From Leptospiraceae bacterium (GTDB lineage Bacteria; Spirochaetota; Leptospiria; Leptospirales; Leptonemataceae): a stretch of DNA of 64,000 nucleotides. The stretch covers positions 1 to 64,000 of the forward strand of contig JAOACE010000027.1 of assembly GCA_026418015.1 (NCBI GenBank). Direction: 5' to 3'. Position numbers and translations under genes: made by a program. Below, one piece after another: positions 8,083 through 17,383 of the stretch; position 1 is the first letter of the stretch; each line of letters begins with the position of its first letter. Below the pieces are notes generated by a model. That model worked only from the letters and a program-made list of their open reading frames with translations, was not told where the DNA came from and searched no databases.

Positions 8083-9544
8083 AATGGACCTCCTTTGATT
8101 TCGTGTTTTTATTATTAAAAATAAGTACAGGTGATTTTTCCGATAGTATTTGTGATAATAAATGTTTCAAACAATAAAAAGATAAAATCACAAATAATAT
8201 TCCTGCAAATATTGCAATAAGACCACCAATTCCAACAAATCCTAAACCTAAATAATCTAATACACCACGGATTTCTTGATCTTTCGCAAATAGTTTTCTT
8301 CCTTGTCCTTTGATTCCAGCTATTGCAAATCCAATTGCGAAAATACTTTGACCAATGGCATAAATTAAAGGTTGTAAAGAAAAAATTTTATAACGTTCGA
8401 TTAGATTTTTTATATGGAGTTCAAAATAATCAAAAAGAATTATACTAAAACTCATCAAAATTAAAGTAATTGCTCCAATAGAAGCATGATAATGTCCAGG
8501 TACCATTGTATTTGGTATTCGAATCAATGAGCCTAATAAATATCCTAAAATTGTCATAAAGATCGAAAGATAAATACTCCATAATAGATATTTTTTTAGG
8601 TTATTTTTTATATTAATATTATATACTATTTTATCCTTAAATAAGTGATAGAGAATCATATAGATTATAAATAAAACAAATGGAAATATTCCCCATCGCA
8701 TAAGTTGAGTGTAAAAATTTCGAAATTCTTGAGAATGTGTTTCGTATCGAAAAATCAATAGAGAAAGTAATGGTAAAATCAGAAATAAAATACTTGTAAT
8801 TTTTACAGTTTTACTTTTCCTAAAGAATTCTACTTCAGGAAAAATTAGGTTTAATATAGCAAACCAGAGAGAAATTTTCAGAGCTTCTATAGAAAAGACG
8901 AAAATATGACCAGGAGCCCAAAAAAGAATTTCGAAGTAGTTTTGTATATCAATAGCTTGGGATGTTAAAATATACGTTAATATGCCTGTTTCGAAAGCAA
9001 TTATAAATAAAATAGCAGAAGATTTAATCCAAGCAATACTATTGTAAGGAATAAATGATTGTTCTTCGACTTCAAGGAATAGATTTTTATCAATTAAAGC
9101 AAGAAAAACGCCTAATGAAAATAAAAAAATCCCTACAAAAAATGCTGGATTATCTATTACAGGGACATAATTAGAAAGTATTGCTTTCCCTCCTAAGAAT
9201 AATGAGGGTATAGATAATAAAATAATACCAGTAAGGGAAACCACATATGGCAGAAACTTTTTATTATTTTTAATAGAAGTTAAATAAAAAATACTCACTA
9301 AATAGCAGCTTAACCAAATTAGAAATCCTAAATTTACATGAATTGCTAATGCTTTCTTAAAAAAACTTGGATCACTCAATAATTCATAGATTTCAGGAGT
9401 TCTGGCTATTGTAATAAAAAATGCGAAAAAACCAGAAAGTGAAATTGATAAAATAGCAGTAAAAAGCCAAAACTTTGAAAGAGTATAGCGAAAATTCTCT
9501 TTTTTATCAAAAAATAGCAAGGATGAACTTTGATTTAAATCCAT
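8045..9544 (-). CDS. Divergent haem-copper oxidoreductase subunit I homologue with altered CuB site
   Basis: A 499-residue polytopic membrane protein. Haem ligands are recognisable: H69 in AIHVNLGF for the low-spin haem and the pair H351/H353 in PGHYHAS. The first CuB histidine is H213 in PGHIFVF, where Phe217 stands at the Tyr position of HPEVY. The usual adjacent His-His pair is replaced by T-H270-S271, so one CuB ligand is missing, and an FYTQLMRWG segment follows. This is a different lineage from the 5612-7366 protein. Divergent NO-reductase-like families with changed metal ligands have been described, but I cannot assign it to one. It is the first gene of the respiratory run and overlaps the start of the 46-residue peptide gene. 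It may be a second catalytic subunit, a partner, or a degenerate paralogue. Confidence 0.68.
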   Translation of the reverse strand: MDLNQSSSLLFFDKKENFRYTLSKFWLFTAILSISLSGFFAFFITIARTPEIYELLSDPSFFKKALAIHVNLGFLIWLSCYLVSIFYLTSIKNNKKFLPYVVSLTGIILLSIPSLFLGGKAILSNYVPVIDNPAFFVGIFLFSLGVFLALIDKNLFLEVEEQSFIPYNSIAWIKSSAILFIIAFETGILTYILTSQAIDIQNYFEILFWAPGHIFVFSIEALKISLWFAILNLIFPEVEFFRKSKTVKITSILFLILPLLSLLIFRYETHSQEFRNFYTQLMRWGIFPFVLFIIYMILYHLFKDKIVYNINIKNNLKKYLLWSIYLSIFMTILGYLLGSLIRIPNTMVPGHYHASIGAITLILMSFSIILFDYFELHIKNLIERYKIFSLQPLIYAIGQSIFAIGFAIAGIKGQGRKLFAKDQEIRGVLDYLGLGFVGIGGLIAIFAGILFVILSFYCLKHLLSQILSEKSPVLIFNNKNTKSKEVHYGEQTSNSTVHG

Positions 9545-9734
9545 ATTTTACATAATATTATATAGAGAAGAATTTTGCAAGCAAAATTTAATATTATATA
9601 CTATAAAATAAAAATTATATCATTTAAAAAAGTCATTACTGTAAATTTTTTTATGTATTAATCTATTGACAAAATCAAGCTTTTTGTTTATTTGAAGTAA
9701 ATTATTATAAATATAAATAATTCAAGGAGATATT

Positions 9735-10592
9735 ATGAAAAAGCAACCATTATTAATCCTATTAATGATCTTAATAGGATTGGCAAACTGTAAAGAAGAA
9801 AGACAAATTCAAAAACAACCAGAGAAGAACATTATAGCACGAATTCAATATATTAAGGGTGAGGCGATTCTCCAAAAAGAAAATACACAAAAGAGTGCTC
9901 AAATCAACGATGTATTAGAAATGAACGATATTATCTTAACAAAAGATGATACAACTGTGGACATTATTGTAAAGAATAAGGGAATTATTCGTATTGGCGA
10001 AAATGCTCGTGTTGAGTTAAAAACTCTTAGCGAAGAAAATATAGAACTCATACAAGACTCTGGAACGGTAATTACCCATCTTAAAAAACTAAACGCGAAC
10101 GAAAATTATTCTGTTGTTACACCAACTTCTGTTGCTGCTGTTCGAGGTACAAGCTTTATAACAAAAGTGGATAAAGATCAAAATACGACTGTGGCATTGG
10201 TTCATGGAAGTATAGAAATCAGAGACAAAAAAGGTAATTCTATGGTATTGGATAAAGCTGGCGAGATTACCATCCAAAAACAAATGGATTTAACCAAACA
10301 AAAAATTCGACCTCTATCGAAAGAATCTTTAGAAATGTTAAAACAATTGGCAGCACAAGATAAAGGGAATGTGCAAGAATTTGTAAGTTTTGTGCAAGAG
10401 CTAAAAAATTCCAGTTCTTATAAGGATATTGGGTTAGAATCTAACTACGAAGAAAAATTAGAAGAAACTGTATCTAAACAAGAGAAAAAAATTGTACAGA
10501 AAATACAATCTGGCGAAGAAACTGTTTTAAAAAGAAACATTAAAAAAGATCCTTTAAAAGTTCCCCCATCAAAAGATTTTACCAAAGAATAA
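9735..10592 (+). CDS. FecR-domain lipoprotein
   Basis: A 285-residue exported protein. The signal peptide ends in a lipobox-like LANC, giving lipidated C19, typical of the relaxed spirochaete lipobox. The FecR domain (about 36-165) shows the VVTPTSVAAVRGTSF segment and the following Val-rich strands. The tail (about 190-285) is charged and probably helical. Many spirochaetes carry FecR lipoproteins without an iron-siderophore system, so the role is likely structural or signalling at the envelope rather than ferric citrate sensing. AAGGAG lies 7 bases before the ATG. It is divergent from the respiratory cluster and followed by the CapA-like gene. Confidence 0.85.
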   Translation: MKKQPLLILLMILIGLANCKEERQIQKQPEKNIIARIQYIKGEAILQKENTQKSAQINDVLEMNDIILTKDDTTVDIIVKNKGIIRIGENARVELKTLSEENIELIQDSGTVITHLKKLNANENYSVVTPTSVAAVRGTSFITKVDKDQNTTVALVHGSIEIRDKKGNSMVLDKAGEITIQKQMDLTKQKIRPLSKESLEMLKQLAAQDKGNVQEFVSFVQELKNSSSYKDIGLESNYEEKLEETVSKQEKKIVQKIQSGEETVLKRNIKKDPLKVPPSKDFTKE

Positions 10593-10632
10593 AAAATATT
10601 GTTTTAATCTCTCTTAAAAAAAATCAGGTATT

Positions 10633-11700
10633 ATGAAGCTTTTATGCTTTGTAATACCGCTATTTTTTTTCTGGAATACAATTCTTTTTTCTGATCAAGT
10701 TGAATCGATTCAGCTTCCATTGGATACACTTACCATTGCATTTGGCGGAGATACCCATTTTGTTTGGGGAATCAGCGAATTACAAAAAAAAGAGGGAATA
10801 ACATCGCCTGTTACAAAAATTCTTCCCTTTTTTTCTCGGTTTGATTTTCGAGCATTAAACATAGAAACAGTGATATCCTACAATGGTAAATCGAAAAACA
10901 AAAAAAATTATGTATTTCAATCCGATCCAGAAAACCTACAAGTCCTTAAAGAATTAAAACTCAATCTAGCAATCTTAGGAAACAATCACACATACGATTT
11001 AAAAGACGAAGGTTTAAAAGAAATGCTGGATTGGTTTAAGAAATACGAAATACCCACAATTGGTGCTGGTTTAAACCTACAAGAATCAATAAAGCCTTAT
11101 ATAGCAGAAATTAAGAACATCAAACTTGCTTTTTTTTCTGTTTCTTTGAGCAACCCAAAAGAAGATTATGCTGATGTAAATAAACCAGGTATCGCGAATT
11201 TAAACCCAATGCTACTACAAGAAATTAGTAAGACCCAAAAATCCGTCGATTATATTTTTTTATCGATTCATTGGGGACAAGAATACAATCCTTTTATTTC
11301 CAAAGAACAAAAAAACCTCACCCAACAACTTTTTAAACGAGGAGTAAATTTTATCGTGGGACATCATCCCCATATTCCACAAGGGATAGAGGTTTATTCT
11401 AATAGTGCTGTGGTTTATTCTCTTGGGAATTTTCTTTTTGGTTCTGCTCATTATCTTCAAGACGAAAATATTGTTGCTGTGTTTCATTTTGATCCAAACA
11501 CAAAAAAATTTTTAGGTATCGAAATTTACCCTATTACTGGTAGATACAGAAAATATGGTTATAAACTTGACGAACCCAACGAAGACGACAAAGACAAACT
11601 TTTTAAAGAATTGTATTATCTAAGTAAAAAAGAAAACCCACAACAAAATATATTTATTTCTAAAAACAGAAAAAGTCTATTTATTAAAGCGCTGGATTGA
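10633..11700 (+). CDS. CapA/PGA_cap-family metallophosphoesterase-fold protein
   Basis: A 355-residue protein with a signal peptide (about 1-20). Motifs of the CapA family appear in order: FGGDTHFVWG near residue 38, NIET near 78, LGNNHTYD near 117, SIHWGQEY near 213, GHHPHIPQGIE near 239 and YSLGNFLFGS near 259. CapA proteins have a calcineurin-like metallophosphatase fold and are linked to poly-gamma-glutamate and surface polymer production, but most are biochemically uncharacterised. No other capB/capC-type genes are near, so a poly-glutamate role is not supported. Its last 17 bases overlap the convergent TPR gene. Confidence 0.88.
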   Translation: MKLLCFVIPLFFFWNTILFSDQVESIQLPLDTLTIAFGGDTHFVWGISELQKKEGITSPVTKILPFFSRFDFRALNIETVISYNGKSKNKKNYVFQSDPENLQVLKELKLNLAILGNNHTYDLKDEGLKEMLDWFKKYEIPTIGAGLNLQESIKPYIAEIKNIKLAFFSVSLSNPKEDYADVNKPGIANLNPMLLQEISKTQKSVDYIFLSIHWGQEYNPFISKEQKNLTQQLFKRGVNFIVGHHPHIPQGIEVYSNSAVVYSLGNFLFGSAHYLQDENIVAVFHFDPNTKKFLGIEIYPITGRYRKYGYKLDEPNEDDKDKLFKELYYLSKKENPQQNIFISKNRKSLFIKALD

Positions 11701-12727
11701 TCAAAGGATCTTTTGCTTTGGGAGGTGTTTTACATGGTTGTGTTAGAATGTTTTCGATCAATTTGATTTTATATTCTTGTAAATTTTTATAATTTTTTTG
11801 TAAGAATGATTGTAATTCTTTTTTATAATTACAACTAAAAATATAAGCTTTTTCTAATATTTTTTGATGATTTCGAAACTCTTCTGTGGTAAAAAAACCA
11901 TTTAGCATGATTTTCGAAAATTCTGTAAAGGCTTTGTTGATTTCGCCGTATTGAACAAAAAGCTCAAACCTAATAAGGTTTAATTCTTGGTTGTTTACGT
12001 TATCAGTTGCTTTAAGAATTTTTAATATAGATTCTTTTTTATTGTGTTTGATAGAAAGCGATAAAAACCTTTTGATAAAATCTTCCTCTGTAAAATTTCT
12101 TTCTAATGCTTCGTTATAGTTTTTTATGGCTTCTTCTGGGTTCGAATTTTCTATCAATAATCCTTTAAGGTAATAGGCATCGGGAAAATTATCTCTTAAA
12201 TTAATGCAAGTATTTATTTCTGTTAATGCTAAATCATATTTTTGTAAAAGCCAATAGGTTCTTGCTAAATTATAACGATATACAGGATGATAAGGATATA
12301 ACGAAATCGCTTTTTTAAAAGATTCGACCGCATTTGTGTAATCACCTGCTAAGCTTTGTAAATATCCCAAGAGATTCCAAGCGGGATCGAGTTCGGGATT
12401 TAGGTTTAATGCTTGCGATAAAAGAACCTGAGCTTTTAGATGATTTTCTTGTTTAGATTCCCACACTGCTAAAAAATAGTTGTAATAAGATTCTGCTTCT
12501 TTGTATTTAGCAAGCTCTTGGGTTTTATTGTAAGCTTCTTTATCTTTTCCAAGAAAATACATTAGGGTAATATCCGAAACCAAACTTTTTATCTGGAGTT
12601 GTTTTTCTGTGGTTTCGAGTTCTTGGGGATTGTAGAATTCAAAGGTTTTTTTATTCTGGTATAATTCTTTTTGATTTTGTAAAGTATTTAAATAAAATAA
12701 CAAAGGAAAAAAGATTTCTAATATCAT
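11684..12727 (-). CDS. TPR-repeat protein, probably exported
   Basis: About 347 residues. The start ATG at 12727 overlaps the stop of the upstream nucleotidyltransferase gene (ATGA), indicating coupled translation; an in-frame start 9 bases earlier is less likely. The N-terminus is hydrophobic, like a signal peptide. Tetratricopeptide repeats occupy roughly 75-225, with the consensus visible in NPELDPAWNLLGYLQSLAGD and the next repeat. The remainder is helical and Lys-rich. TPRs scaffold protein contacts; the partner is unknown. It follows the amgK/murU-like pair, so a cell-wall role is possible but unproven. Confidence 0.7.
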   Translation of the reverse strand: MILEIFFPLLFYLNTLQNQKELYQNKKTFEFYNPQELETTEKQLQIKSLVSDITLMYFLGKDKEAYNKTQELAKYKEAESYYNYFLAVWESKQENHLKAQVLLSQALNLNPELDPAWNLLGYLQSLAGDYTNAVESFKKAISLYPYHPVYRYNLARTYWLLQKYDLALTEINTCINLRDNFPDAYYLKGLLIENSNPEEAIKNYNEALERNFTEEDFIKRFLSLSIKHNKKESILKILKATDNVNNQELNLIRFELFVQYGEINKAFTEFSKIMLNGFFTTEEFRNHQKILEKAYIFSCNYKKELQSFLQKNYKNLQEYKIKLIENILTQPCKTPPKAKDPLINPAL

Positions 12728-13491
12728 ATGCCCCAATCTTTAATGAACGTAAACCAATCTTTGTGCATTCTTTCGGGAATGATTTCTAAAGGAGAAGAAT
12801 AGGTTGCGATTAACTCTTCGTAATCTTCTTTTGTTCCACAATCGATACGAATGCCTTGGTAGAATTTTCCTAACGGTCGTTTTAACAATTCACTCAATTC
12901 TTTTTTAAAAGAAGTAACATCGCTTTTATAATAATCAAAAAAGGATTCATGGAAAATCGAAAGTCCTGTATAAAAATATTCGTTGGGTTCTTGCGGTAAG
13001 GTAAAATTCAATTGGCAATATTCCTTCATATCTTTTAATATAGTGAACCCCCTTTCGTTTTTATGTTTTATGTCTTTTTTTTGAATGTATAATAAATGGT
13101 CGATAAAAAATTTTTCCAGAAGAGGTATGTCTTCGAAGGGATTAAAACTAGGAAAAAAGATTGTATCGGGGTTGATTACCAAAAAATAAGAAGAAAGCAG
13201 GTTTTGATAAATAGCATAAGCAATTCCACCAGCTGTTCCTAAAATTTCTTCTTCTTCGGAAAAATAGATGGGAAAAAAAGGAAAATTCTTTAAAAAATCT
13301 TTGATTTTTTCTTTTTGATAGTGTAAATTTATGACAACACTGTCCACTTTAAATTGATACAATAAAAACAATGTATATACTAACAGTGGATATTGTGCTA
13401 TTTTTAACAGAGGCTTGGGTTGATTTTTTGTATAATCCTTCATTCTTGTACCAAAGCCAGCTGCAAGTATCATTGCTTGTTTAGTTTTCAT
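12724..13491 (-). CDS. Sugar-1-phosphate nucleotidyltransferase, MurU-like
   Basis: A 255-residue Rossmann-like nucleotidyltransferase. The N-terminus has the NTP-binding signature ILAAGFGTRM and the QPKPLLKIA segment with the catalytic Lys; GTAGGIAYA near residue 85 binds the nucleotide base, and NPDTIF near 107 supplies the metal-binding Asp. The neighbour upstream is an AmgK-like kinase. AmgK plus MurU form the anabolic recycling route that turns N-acetylmuramic acid into UDP-MurNAc while bypassing MurA, the fosfomycin target. The pairing is the basis for the MurU call; other sugar nucleotides remain possible. It overlaps the kinase gene by 11 bases. Confidence 0.72.
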   Translation of the reverse strand: MKTKQAMILAAGFGTRMKDYTKNQPKPLLKIAQYPLLVYTLFLLYQFKVDSVVINLHYQKEKIKDFLKNFPFFPIYFSEEEEILGTAGGIAYAIYQNLLSSYFLVINPDTIFFPSFNPFEDIPLLEKFFIDHLLYIQKKDIKHKNERGFTILKDMKEYCQLNFTLPQEPNEYFYTGLSIFHESFFDYYKSDVTSFKKELSELLKRPLGKFYQGIRIDCGTKEDYEELIATYSSPLEIIPERMHKDWFTFIKDWGI

Positions 13492-14476
13492 GGGTGGTTC
13501 GTAGGCTACGAAAATGGTTTAACAATTGATTCGAATATAAATAAACTGTATCGGGAAATCTTCCTAATTGACTTAATAGAATCATTTGTTCTAGATCGGG
13601 AATGATATAATTCAAAAAATGTTTTTTGTTTAAATCGAACCCTAAGTATAAAAAACTTCCTAATGCTTTAAATAGACGTTGTAATGCTTGTAGATAAAAA
13701 AGGTTTAAATAAAAGTGTTTTTGTTTTTTGGGTAGAGACGATGATTCGTAATAATAATTAAAAAGTTTAAGAATTATGTCAGAATTGAGTTTTACGTAAG
13801 GGTCAAAAAGTAAAGAAGAAAGATCATACCATCGTAGTCCCATTCGAGCATCTTGATAATCAATGATTTTAAAATCGGATTTTTCTGAATAAAAAAGAAT
13901 GTTTCGCGAATGAAAATCTCTATGAGTAAACACATATTCTTTTTGTTCGCACAAGAATTCAATTGCTTCTTTTAAGAAAACTTCGAATTCGAAGGGTGGC
14001 AATGGCAGATGATTTTTTTTTATTTTATCAACACAAAAGTCGATTTCGAATTGGAATTTATCTAAATCAAAAAATCGGTTTTTTACGTTTGGTGGAATAT
14101 CGCTAAAAGAATGCCAATAGATAAGTTCATCAATAATCGATCGATAAATTTTTATAATATGATTTTTATCAAAATTTTTTATGATATCTTGAAGGTAATA
14201 ATTACCACCATCTTCTAGAAGAATCCAACCCTTTTCTTGGTAAAGGTCAATCATTTTAGGAATTTTAGCATTTTTTTTGATTAAATATTCTGTTAATACG
14301 ATAAAATCATCATGATCCTTTAAAAAAGGATAGGTAATACATAAAACCATGGATTTTGTATTAGAAGAAATTCGATAATAACTTCTGTTAGAACCTTCTT
14401 CGCTTATTTTTTCAATTGTATAAGAATCTTTATAATGTTTTTTTATAAATTCTTCTAAATTTGGATCAAACTTCAT
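13481..14476 (-). CDS. Aminosugar kinase, AmgK-like (aminoglycoside phosphotransferase family)
   Basis: A 331-residue APH-fold kinase. The N-terminal lobe shows EGSNRSYYRI (27-36). The catalytic loop is HRDFHSRNI (H185, D187, N192) and the metal-binding segment is IDYQDA (D206, D209). The order and the adjacent nucleotidyltransferase match the amgK-murU pair described in Pseudomonas, where AmgK phosphorylates MurNAc/GlcNAc at C1. The ATG directly abuts the stop of the aminotransferase gene, so the genes form one transcript. Substrate is inferred from context; the kinase fold is clear. Confidence 0.75.
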   Translation of the reverse strand: MKFDPNLEEFIKKHYKDSYTIEKISEEGSNRSYYRISSNTKSMVLCITYPFLKDHDDFIVLTEYLIKKNAKIPKMIDLYQEKGWILLEDGGNYYLQDIIKNFDKNHIIKIYRSIIDELIYWHSFSDIPPNVKNRFFDLDKFQFEIDFCVDKIKKNHLPLPPFEFEVFLKEAIEFLCEQKEYVFTHRDFHSRNILFYSEKSDFKIIDYQDARMGLRWYDLSSLLFDPYVKLNSDIILKLFNYYYESSSLPKKQKHFYLNLFYLQALQRLFKALGSFLYLGFDLNKKHFLNYIIPDLEQMILLSQLGRFPDTVYLYSNQLLNHFRSLRTTHEN

Positions 14477-15688
14477 CTATCGAATTATATCGTATATAAA
14501 ATTACCAATACGTTCCACACCTTTTCGAATTAGATCTTCGTTTATAGCATAAGAAAGACGAATACAATTGTCATCGCCAAATGCAATACCAGGTATTACA
14601 GCAACGTTATATTTTTCTAAGAGAATCCTCGAAAAGGCTATAGAATTTGGTTCGTCTTTTTGTTTTAGTTTCTGGAAATTATCCATTAGAAAAATGTCGG
14701 ATAAATCTGGAAAGATATAAAAAGCACCAGAAGGTTTAAAGACTTTTACATGATCGATAGAATCTAAGATTCTAAAAATCAAATCTCTTCTTTCGGTAAA
14801 AACTTTGCGAAAATGTTCAAGAAAGGATTGATCGCCTCTTATAGCTTCTAATGCAGCCTTTTGAGCAATCGATGTAGGGTTAGAAGTACTTTGACCTTGT
14901 ATTGTATCCATCGCTTGGATAATTTCTTCTGGACCTAATCCATAACCGATTCGCCAACCAGTCATACTATAAGTTTTGCTTACACCATTTACAATCACAG
15001 TTCGATTTTTTAAAGATGGATCCACAGAAAGAATGTTTTTAAACGTTATGCCATCATACAATAGTTTTTCGTAAATATCATCTGTTACAATGACTATGTT
15101 CGGATGTTCTTTTAATATTTTTGCAATTTCTTTTAGTAGATCTTCTGGATAATAACTACCAGTAGGATTCGAAGGAGAATTGATAATAATCGCTTTGGTT
15201 TTTGGTGTAATCGCTTTTTTTAGATCTTCTATCTCTGGAAGAAATTGATTTTCGCTTTTAGTGGGAATCACTACTGCTTTACCTTCTGCAAATTGTACAA
15301 TATCTATGTAAGAAACCCAATAAGGAGAAAAAATTATTACTTCGTCTCCTGGGTTTATTATAGCAAAAAATAGGTTGAATAAGACTTGCTTACCACCAAC
15401 ACTTACCACAACTTGTTTGATGTTATAAGAAAGCTGGTATTCTTTTTCGTATTTTTCTATGATAGCTTTTTTTAATTCTGGTATTCCTCCCACTGGTGTA
15501 TATTTTGTAAAACCATCTTTTATCGCTTGGATAGCAGCATTTTTGATGTTTTCTGGGGTATCGAAATCTGGTTCACCTGCACCAAATCCTACAATATCTC
15601 TTCCTTGTGCTTTAAGCTCATTTGCTTTAGCTGTAATGGATAAGGTCATTGATGGAGTGATGTAATTCATTCGATTGGATAAAAACAT
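14477..15688 (-). CDS. Pyridoxal-phosphate aminotransferase, aspartate aminotransferase type
   Basis: About 403 residues, class I fold. Seen in order: GAGEPDFDTPENI near 40, YTPVGGIPELK near 66, NSPSNPTGS near 173, VTDDIYEKL near 204 and the PLP-lysine segment VNGVSKTYSMTGWRIGYG near 236, ending with the substrate-carboxylate Arg in IRLSYA. This is the Ib-type aspartate (or aspartate/prephenate) aminotransferase, which moves amino groups between aspartate and 2-oxoglutarate in the cytoplasm. I prefer the ATG at 15688; a TTG three codons earlier is the only upstream alternative. It heads the operon with the AmgK/MurU-like genes. Confidence 0.9.
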   Translation of the reverse strand: MFLSNRMNYITPSMTLSITAKANELKAQGRDIVGFGAGEPDFDTPENIKNAAIQAIKDGFTKYTPVGGIPELKKAIIEKYEKEYQLSYNIKQVVVSVGGKQVLFNLFFAIINPGDEVIIFSPYWVSYIDIVQFAEGKAVVIPTKSENQFLPEIEDLKKAITPKTKAIIINSPSNPTGSYYPEDLLKEIAKILKEHPNIVIVTDDIYEKLLYDGITFKNILSVDPSLKNRTVIVNGVSKTYSMTGWRIGYGLGPEEIIQAMDTIQGQSTSNPTSIAQKAALEAIRGDQSFLEHFRKVFTERRDLIFRILDSIDHVKVFKPSGAFYIFPDLSDIFLMDNFQKLKQKDEPNSIAFSRILLEKYNVAVIPGIAFGDDNCIRLSYAINEDLIRKGVERIGNFIYDIIR

Positions 15689-15766
15689 ATCAACCAAAAA
15701 CCTAAGATGAATTTAGCTGGCAATATTTATATAATTGAATCATTAAAAAAATCAAAGAAAAATTGA

Positions 15767-17312
15767 TTACTCAATAATTTTATAAACAACATCTTTGGGT
15801 AATTCCTTCTCTGAATAATGTTTAAATAGTTCTAGATTCAAATTGAACGCATCTTTTCTACTATAAAAACTTACTGTATCTCCACCACAGACCACATTTT
15901 TTTTGATTTTCCATTCTCCCATCTTTTTGTAATAATCGTTTTCGAAGGAAATGTTTTTAAACCAGTCCTCATACACGATGATTAATTCGACGTTATAATC
16001 CAATAAAAGTTTTTGTGCTGTTTCGTTGTTAAAATTGCCTATTTTTATTAGTTTTAAGACTTCGTAGTTTCCAAGTCCTGCAAGGTCTAATAATTTTATT
16101 TCAGTAAAATAAGTGATGGCACCAATGTCGTTAGCAGCGATGTTTGCATGATTTTTGTATTTTTTTAAAAATTGTGCCATCTGGATTTGTTGTTCATAAA
16201 TATTTTTTGTTGCTAAGGCAGAGATTATTGGGCTAAACAAGTGAGGAATATGAAAAATAATTAATACTGAATAAATGATTGCTTTTTGCCATTTTTTGGG
16301 TGTAACATCATTTAAAAATATATAAATGTTTATAATCCCAAGCAAAACTAAATAAGCATCGTATCGATAAAAATAGTGAACTCCCATTCGAGAAAAACTA
16401 GCATGGATGAGGGTAGTTAAGATAAAAATTAAAGATAAATAAAATAAACGATTATTTTTCGATTTTAGAAGGATCAATAGATTAATTATAATTAAAACAT
16501 CTATATAAATACCAAGTTTTAATTTTTCGGTTAAATTGTAAAAAACTTTCGAAATTAGCGATATAAGGTTTAATTGATCGCCAACAATACTTTTAGCCAT
16601 AATTGAACTAGGAAAAAAACCTAATCCAAAATGTAATGCCATAACCCAAATAAAAAAACAAAGAAGAAACTTGATATAAACAATATGATAGAAAATATAT
16701 AATCTTTCTTAAATAATGCTATAACAAAAGATATCATAAAGATCAATGCAAAGTTTTCGTATCGCACAAAAGCTACAAAAGGTGCAAGAATAACCATAGT
16801 TATTTTTATTTTTTGATTCTTTGTATCTTCTAAAAGTAATAAAAAATTGTAAAGTAACAGTAGAATTAAAAGAATTTGTAAAGAATGCTCCATACCACCA
16901 AAGCTTAATGGTATAAAAGGGGTTAATAAAAACAACAAAATCATTTGTAAATGAAGAATTTTATAAAGAAAAATCTCTTCTATAATTTTTTTTACAACTA
17001 TTAAAATCAAAATTTGTGATAGAATGTTCAAAAGAAAGGGTATAAAATAAAATAATTTATCTGGTAAAACGTAAAAAAACGCTAAAATAATTGTATATAA
17101 TGGAGAGCTAGAAGCATTAGCATAATGGTATCCGTCTACACTTAAAATAAATTTTGTTGCTAAATTTTTTGCCATGCTTAAATGTATATATGTATCGTCT
17201 AGTGCATAAGTAAAAAAACCATTCGTATAAACTTTTAAAGAGTAAACTAATGTTGCAAAAGTAAGAATCAATAATGTATAAACATGGATTTGAATTTTTT
17301 TATTTGATCCAT
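15767..17312 (-). pseudogene. Frameshifted polytopic membrane glycosyltransferase-like gene
   Basis: Two overlapping reading frames encode one protein. The upstream part (stop at 16621) has an ALDDTYIHLSMAKN motif near its start, a SFGGMEHSL segment and many helices, as in large polytopic glycosyltransferases (GT-C). The downstream part (15767-16642) begins in mid-protein at HFGLGFFPSSIMAKS, which normally follows directly on the FGLWHY that ends the first frame. A single-base shift near 16625-16640 breaks it. The 5' end also looks disturbed: the only good ATG (17312) is out of frame until one base is added in a run of seven A's near 17295, after which the start reads MDQIKKIQIHVYTLL. The intact protein would be about 510 residues. 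It may be a decaying gene or the product of homopolymer sequencing errors. Confidence 0.65.
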
Positions 17313-17383
17313 CTTTAAAAGCAATTTTTAATGAATTGTTTTACGTCAATTTGTTTAAATTTATTTGGATGAATTTTTTTCTC

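Noticed and set aside
9666-9694. TTGACA at 9666-9671 as the -35 box of a promoter for the FecR gene
   Set aside because: At 17 bases spacing the -10 position reads TATTTG, a poor match, and the AT-rich context produces TATAAT-like strings further on by chance. Not safe to list.
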